This document shows, piece after piece, positions 5,439 to 8,870 of a stretch of DNA of 8,870 bases. Both the position numbers and the translations under genes were made by a program. The notes under the pieces are model-generated. The model had not been told where the DNA came from. It saw nothing but the letters and a program-made list of their open reading frames with translations, and did no database searches. The DNA lies in contig JAITXK010000189.1 in NCBI GenBank assembly GCA_031284765.1, positions 1-8,870 on the forward strand, given 5' to 3'. Source of the stretch: Candidatus Symbiothrix sp. GTDB taxonomy: Bacteria > Bacteroidota > Bacteroidia > Bacteroidales > Azobacteroidaceae. The first letter of the stretch is position 1; every line of letters begins with the position of its first letter.

Positions 5439-6986
5439 ATGAAAAATTATTTGAAAGCGACTCGGGTTGCGTTGGCTCTTGTTATTTTCTTTCCGCTTAT
5501 CGTTTATTTTTGTGATTTTACTCATCTGACACCTGGGTTTCTACATCATTGGGCGGAAATACAATTGGTACCGGTCGTCTTGGCGGGAAGTATCGGTATT
5601 TTAATCAGTCTGTTGTTGCTTACTTTTTTGTTTGGACGAATATATTGTTCAGTCATTTGTCCTTTGGGAATATTGCAGGATGGTATTGCACGATTTACCC
5701 AGCGCGGAAGAAAGAAGCAAAAAAGCAAGAAAAAGCGGTGGTATCATTATTACAAGCCATATAATTGGATGCGTTACAGTTTATTGGCAATTTGTGTGAT
5801 TTTTCTGATTTTCGGTATTTTTACGCAAAGCGACTATTCCACTACACTTCTGCTCTATTTAGACCCATACAGTAATTTCGGGCGAATTTCGGCCAACATT
5901 TTCCGTCCGTTAGTCATTGAAGGGAATAATTTAATCAATTGGGTGGCGTTGCAGATGAATAATTACCATTTTTATCAGCTTACGATTCATACGGTTACGC
6001 TTGCTTCTTTTTTGATTGCACTGATTGCGCTGCTCCTGGTCGGTATTTTGGCGTTGTTGCATGGACGGTTGTTTTGCAATTCCATTTGTCCTGTCGGTTC
6101 GTTTTTGGGATTGATTTCTCGAATTTCGCTTTTTCGCGTGCGAATTGACGAATCTAAATGTACAAAATGCGGGGTATGTTCGTTGGCATGCAAATCAGAA
6201 TGTATTGACAGTAAAGAAAATAAGATTGATTATTCACGGTGTGTATGTTGTTTTAATTGTTTGGATAGATGCAAGACGAAAGCACTTCATTACGACTTTG
6301 CCTTTCCGGTTACGGCAACCAGCGCAAGTCGCAGAACTTTTTTAGCAACTTCTACGGCTATGCTCGCGAGTATTCCTTTGATTTCGACATTGGCACAAGA
6401 CAAAAAAACGGTTGATTACACCAAATTAACGCCCATTACGCCTCCGGGTTCAAGAAATGTGAAACGTTTCGTAGAAAAATGTACAGCTTGCCATCTCTGC
6501 ATTACACATTGTCCGATGCAAGTGCTTAAACCTGCGGGATTTAATTTCGGATTCGCTTACGCTTTTAAACCGCATTTGGCCTATTCTACCGAACATTTTT
6601 GTAATTACGAATGTACTATTTGTTCCAAAATATGTCCGAACGACGCCATTACGGAAATCCTCCCCGAAGAAAAAAAGGTAACTCAGATAGGTATTGCGCA
6701 GTTTGAGCGCAGTCGTTGCGTAGTGTTTACCAACGAACATTCGTGCGGCGCTTGTTCCGAGCATTGTCCGGTTCAAGCCGTAAAAATGGAACCCTATAAA
6801 GACGGTTTGACCATTCCACACGTGTATGAATCCTTGTGCATCGGTTGTGGAGGATGTGAATCGATTTGTCCCGTCCGGCCGGTAAAAGCCATCAACATTC
6901 TGGCGAATGCAGTACATCAAACGGCAGAAAAACCACAGGAAGAGGAAGAAAAAGCAGTAACAAAAGACTTGGATTTCGGCTTCTGA
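5439..6986 (+). CDS. NapH-NapG-like fused membrane iron-sulfur protein with internal Tat signal
   Basis: 515-aa inner-membrane electron-transfer protein. Residues 1-230 are NapH-like: four hydrophobic segments (about 7-25, 43-66, 112-129, 184-208) and two CxxxCP motifs (C70/C74 and C213/C217). A cytoplasmic ferredoxin pair follows (C241, 244, 247, 251 and C268, 271, 274, 278), each with lysine rather than proline after the fourth cysteine. SASRRTFLA at 295-303 is a twin-arginine motif followed by a hydrophobic span to about 319. The C-terminal NapG/MauM-like part carries four more clusters: C348-351-354-358, C388-392-395-399, C427-436-439-443 and C467-470-473-477. Four helices bring the chain back to the cytoplasm, so the fifth would carry the last domain to the periplasm. 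NapGH proteins pass electrons from quinol to periplasmic reductases; that role here is inferred. The acceptor is unknown, and the adjacent DUF362 protein is a candidate. The tail after 495 is highly acidic. Confidence 0.88.
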   Translation: MKNYLKATRVALALVIFFPLIVYFCDFTHLTPGFLHHWAEIQLVPVVLAGSIGILISLLLLTFLFGRIYCSVICPLGILQDGIARFTQRGRKKQKSKKKRWYHYYKPYNWMRYSLLAICVIFLIFGIFTQSDYSTTLLLYLDPYSNFGRISANIFRPLVIEGNNLINWVALQMNNYHFYQLTIHTVTLASFLIALIALLLVGILALLHGRLFCNSICPVGSFLGLISRISLFRVRIDESKCTKCGVCSLACKSECIDSKENKIDYSRCVCCFNCLDRCKTKALHYDFAFPVTATSASRRTFLATSTAMLASIPLISTLAQDKKTVDYTKLTPITPPGSRNVKRFVEKCTACHLCITHCPMQVLKPAGFNFGFAYAFKPHLAYSTEHFCNYECTICSKICPNDAITEILPEEKKVTQIGIAQFERSRCVVFTNEHSCGACSEHCPVQAVKMEPYKDGLTIPHVYESLCIGCGGCESICPVRPVKAINILANAVHQTAEKPQEEEEKAVTKDLDFGF

Positions 6987-6996
6987 ATAGGATAAA

Positions 6997-8013
6997 TCAT
7001 GATTTTTCTTTATACATCCGCTCAATAATATCCACCACCTTATAGCCTTCGTAGGCGTTAGTCGTAATTTTCTCGCCCGCTTTATTTTTCAACACATTAA
7101 CCACATTATCAATCACATAATGATGGTTTTGCGCCGAACCTTTATAAGCGCCGTAGTCATTTCCGGGATTGGTGGGCGCCAATTCGGGCATGATGTAATC
7201 TTTAACGCGACAATATTCCACTTGGTTCATGTATTGTCCGCCGATTTTTATTGTTCCCTTTTCACCGATAATGGTTACCGAACTTTCAAAATTCACATCA
7301 TAAATAGAGGTGGAATAATTGAATGTGCCGATTCCACCATGGACAAACTCGAATGAAACCGCGCCCGAATCTTCAAAATCCGTCAGTTGTTGGTGATTGA
7401 AATCGGCAAACCGTGCCTGAATATTCGTAATATCGCCAAACAGCCAGAACATCAAGTCTATAAAATGGGAAAATTGCGTGAACAGTGTACCTCCATCCAA
7501 GTCTTTGCTGCCGTGCCAACCGCCTTTCTGGTAATAGCGTTCGTCGCGATTCCAAAAGCAATTGATTTGTACTACAAATATCCGGCCTAATAATTGATGG
7601 TCAATCACATCTTTAATCCAAACGCTGGGAGGGGAATAGCGGTTTTGCATCACACAAAACACTTTTTTATTGTGTTTTTCGGCTGTTTGCAAAATTTTTT
7701 CCGCATCAATTGTTGTCAGGGACATTGGTTTTTCAATCACGACGTGATGGTTTGTTTCCAAGCCGCGAATGGCCATCGGTGCATGGATACCATTGGGTGT
7801 GCAAATATTCAGAACATCAAATTCCGTGGACTCCAACAATTCTTCCAAACACCTGTAGGGGCGGGTTTCTAAACCGTCAATACTAATTGCCGGATTGATA
7901 TCGCAAACCGCAACCAATTCCGCCTCCGAATTGCGTTGAATCATTTCGATGTGGCGTTTTCCAATGTGGCCGCAACCGGCTACTGCAAATTGTATTTTGG
8001 GTTTTTGTTGCAT
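6997..8013 (-). CDS. Gfo/Idh/MocA oxidoreductase, WlbA/WbpB-like
   Basis: 338-aa NAD(P)-dependent sugar oxidoreductase. Residues 8-40 form the Rossmann start with GCGHIGKRH (13-21) and the acidic end of strand 2 (CDIN, 37-40). NICTPNGIHAP (69-79) and the catalytic EKP (94-96, Lys95) follow, then QNRYSPP (123-129). In the C-terminal domain, RYYQKGGWHGSKDLDGG (159-175) and TQFSHFID (179-186, with His183) resemble the W-x-G-x-x-x-LDGG and Q-x-x-H-x-ID motifs of WlbA/WbpB, which oxidise UDP-N-acetylglucosaminuronic acid on the way to 2,3-diamino sugars. The substrate is therefore probably a UDP-sugar, but other family members cannot be excluded. It starts 21 nt after rmlB and is convergent with the Fe-S gene, only 10 nt separating the two stops. 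Confidence 0.88.
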   Translation of the reverse strand: MQQKPKIQFAVAGCGHIGKRHIEMIQRNSEAELVAVCDINPAISIDGLETRPYRCLEELLESTEFDVLNICTPNGIHAPMAIRGLETNHHVVIEKPMSLTTIDAEKILQTAEKHNKKVFCVMQNRYSPPSVWIKDVIDHQLLGRIFVVQINCFWNRDERYYQKGGWHGSKDLDGGTLFTQFSHFIDLMFWLFGDITNIQARFADFNHQQLTDFEDSGAVSFEFVHGGIGTFNYSTSIYDVNFESSVTIIGEKGTIKIGGQYMNQVEYCRVKDYIMPELAPTNPGNDYGAYKGSAQNHHYVIDNVVNVLKNKAGEKITTNAYEGYKVVDIIERMYKEKS

Positions 8014-8034
8014 TACTCTAATGGTTAGCGGAAC

Positions 8035-8870
8035 TTAGCGATTCCCGTACATTTGTTGATAATATTTTTGATAATCGCCTGAGGTAACTTCTTCTACCCA
8101 ATCTTGATTTTCCAAATACCAACGGATGGTTTTTACGATTCCGTCTTCAAATTTGGTTTCGGGATACCATCCTAATTCGGAAGTAATCTTGGCCGGGTCG
8201 ATGGCGTAGCGTTGGTCGTGACCCAAACGGTCGGTAACGTAGGTAATTAAATGGTCGTTCAGCCAATCCAAATGGTCTGCATCAGGAGCAGAAGCCTTTA
8301 ATGCTTTCTTGTATGCAGGATTTTCTTCCATCAAACGTTTAATCGTGGAGATAGTTAGCCGGACAATTTCAATATTTTTCTTTTCGTTGTGTCCGCCGAC
8401 ATTGTAAATCTCACCGATTTTGCCATGTAGCACAACCGTATCAATGGCTTTGCAATGGTCTTCCACATACAGCCAGTCACGGACATTGCTTCCGTCGCCA
8501 TAGACAGGCAATTTTTTTCCTTCCAATAGATTCTTGATAATCAGCGGAATCAATTTTTCGGGGAAATGATAGGGGCCGTAATTATTGGAACAGCGGGTAA
8601 TATTTATTGGCATTTGGTAGGTTTCTCCATAAGCTTTCACAATCAAATCGGCGCCTGTTTTAGAGGCGCTGTATGGGCTTCGGGGGTCCAAAGGCGTTGT
8701 TTCGGTAAAATAACCGGTTGCACCCAGACTGCCATAAACTTCATCGGTTGAAACTTGCAGATATTTAACACCTGTTTTATAAGTCGGATAACCTTTATCG
8801 TCTTTTCCTGTTGACCAATGTTTTTTAGCAACATCCAATAAATTCTGCGTTCCCAGAATATTGGTTTCCA
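8035..8870 (-). CDS. rmlB: dTDP-glucose 4,6-dehydratase, 5' end outside the window
   Basis: C-terminal 277 residues of RmlB (RfbB), the short-chain dehydrogenase that converts dTDP-glucose to dTDP-4-keto-6-deoxyglucose, a precursor of rhamnose and other deoxysugars. The frame stays open to the window edge and reads ETNILGTQNLLDVAKKHW, which aligns with about residue 100 of complete RmlB proteins, so about 100 residues including the NAD-binding GxxGxxG are missing. A TTG at 8838 is an internal leucine, not a start. Catalytic STDEVYG has Thr41, Asp42 and Glu43 (numbering from the first visible codon). YSASK gives Tyr66 and Lys70. RCSNNYGPYHFPEKLIPL, GDGSNVRDW and LITYVTDRLGHDQRYAID are family signatures. 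A loop rich in Asp and Ala before LITYV (about 180-206) is longer than in E. coli. The Gfo/Idh gene follows after 21 nt. Confidence 0.95.
   Translation of the reverse strand, partial: ETNILGTQNLLDVAKKHWSTGKDDKGYPTYKTGVKYLQVSTDEVYGSLGATGYFTETTPLDPRSPYSASKTGADLIVKAYGETYQMPINITRCSNNYGPYHFPEKLIPLIIKNLLEGKKLPVYGDGSNVRDWLYVEDHCKAIDTVVLHGKIGEIYNVGGHNEKKNIEIVRLTISTIKRLMEENPAYKKALKASAPDADHLDWLNDHLITYVTDRLGHDQRYAIDPAKITSELGWYPETKFEDGIVKTIRWYLENQDWVEEVTSGDYQKYYQQMYGNR

Noticed and set aside
6480..6494. CxxCH heme c motif (C-T-A-C-H, residues 348-352 of the Fe-S protein)
   Set aside because: The same cysteines continue as CxxCxxCxxxCP, the standard [4Fe-4S] pattern, and the domain is ferredoxin-like. 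The histidine is coincidental.
6994..7005. AAATCATGATTT palindrome as an intrinsic terminator
   Set aside because: It is a perfect palindrome with no loop and only two G/C pairs, too weak to call a terminator despite the T-rich stretch that follows.
6450..7025. 191-codon minus-strand frame opposite the Fe-S gene
   Set aside because: It is antisense to a gene with clear ferredoxin motifs, and the protein is rich in Phe, Cys and Ser with no recognisable domain.
8836..8838. TTG at 8838 as the start of the dTDP-glucose dehydratase gene
   Set aside because: The frame stays open to the window edge, and the upstream residues (ETNILGTQNL) are conserved RmlB sequence, so the gene is cut by the window rather than starting there.
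1..8870. CRISPR arrays, tRNA or rRNA genes, insertion sequences, riboswitches
   Set aside because: No spaced repeats, tRNA cloverleaf, rRNA-like stretch, transposase or terminal inverted repeats were seen. All gaps between genes are under 200 nt and none showed a recognisable riboswitch.

Overview
The window looks like chromosomal DNA of a member of the Bacteroidota, probably Bacteroidales. Gene starts mostly lack a Shine-Dalgarno sequence and sit behind A/T-rich leaders. Several intergenic regions carry the TAnnTTTG -7 element used by the Bacteroidota primary sigma factor. The protein families (TatA/TatC pair without TatB, FabD, PdxY-like kinase, LEA-type lipoprotein, DUF362 protein, NapH/NapG-like fusion, RmlB) fit that group. 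No species can be named from the sequence alone.

Layout from left to right. (1) Positions 1-870: a type II toxin-antitoxin pair, hicA-hicB, on the + strand, with a good Bacteroidota promoter before it and a strong intrinsic terminator after it. It is visibly more A/T-rich than the housekeeping genes, so it may be an acquired module. The first few bases may hold the start of a divergent gene. (2) Positions 947-1963: tatA (58 aa) and tatC on the - strand, a minimal Tat protein-export system. (3) Positions 2090-6986: five + strand genes with short gaps (21, 22, 40 and 29 nt) that look like one operon divergent from tatAC. They are fabD (fatty-acid synthesis), a pyridoxal/pyridoxamine kinase, a small LEA-fold lipoprotein, a Tat-exported DUF362 protein, and a 515-aa membrane iron-sulfur protein that fuses a NapH-like membrane domain to a NapG-like ferredoxin domain through an internal twin-arginine segment. 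(4) Positions 6997-8870: on the - strand, convergent with the operon, rmlB (dTDP-glucose 4,6-dehydratase, 5' end outside the window) followed by a Gfo/Idh/MocA oxidoreductase resembling the WlbA/WbpB sugar-nucleotide oxidases. This looks like the distal end of a surface-polysaccharide locus.

The most interesting theme is the Tat connection. The Tat translocase genes lie beside an operon that ends in two apparent Tat clients: a soluble DUF362 protein and a polytopic protein that seems to need Tat only for its last transmembrane segment. Together the two clients look like a membrane-to-periplasm electron-transfer module with six predicted [4Fe-4S] clusters and no identified terminal reductase. 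Its reaction cannot be deduced from the sequence. The other genes are recognisable families in ordinary arrangements.
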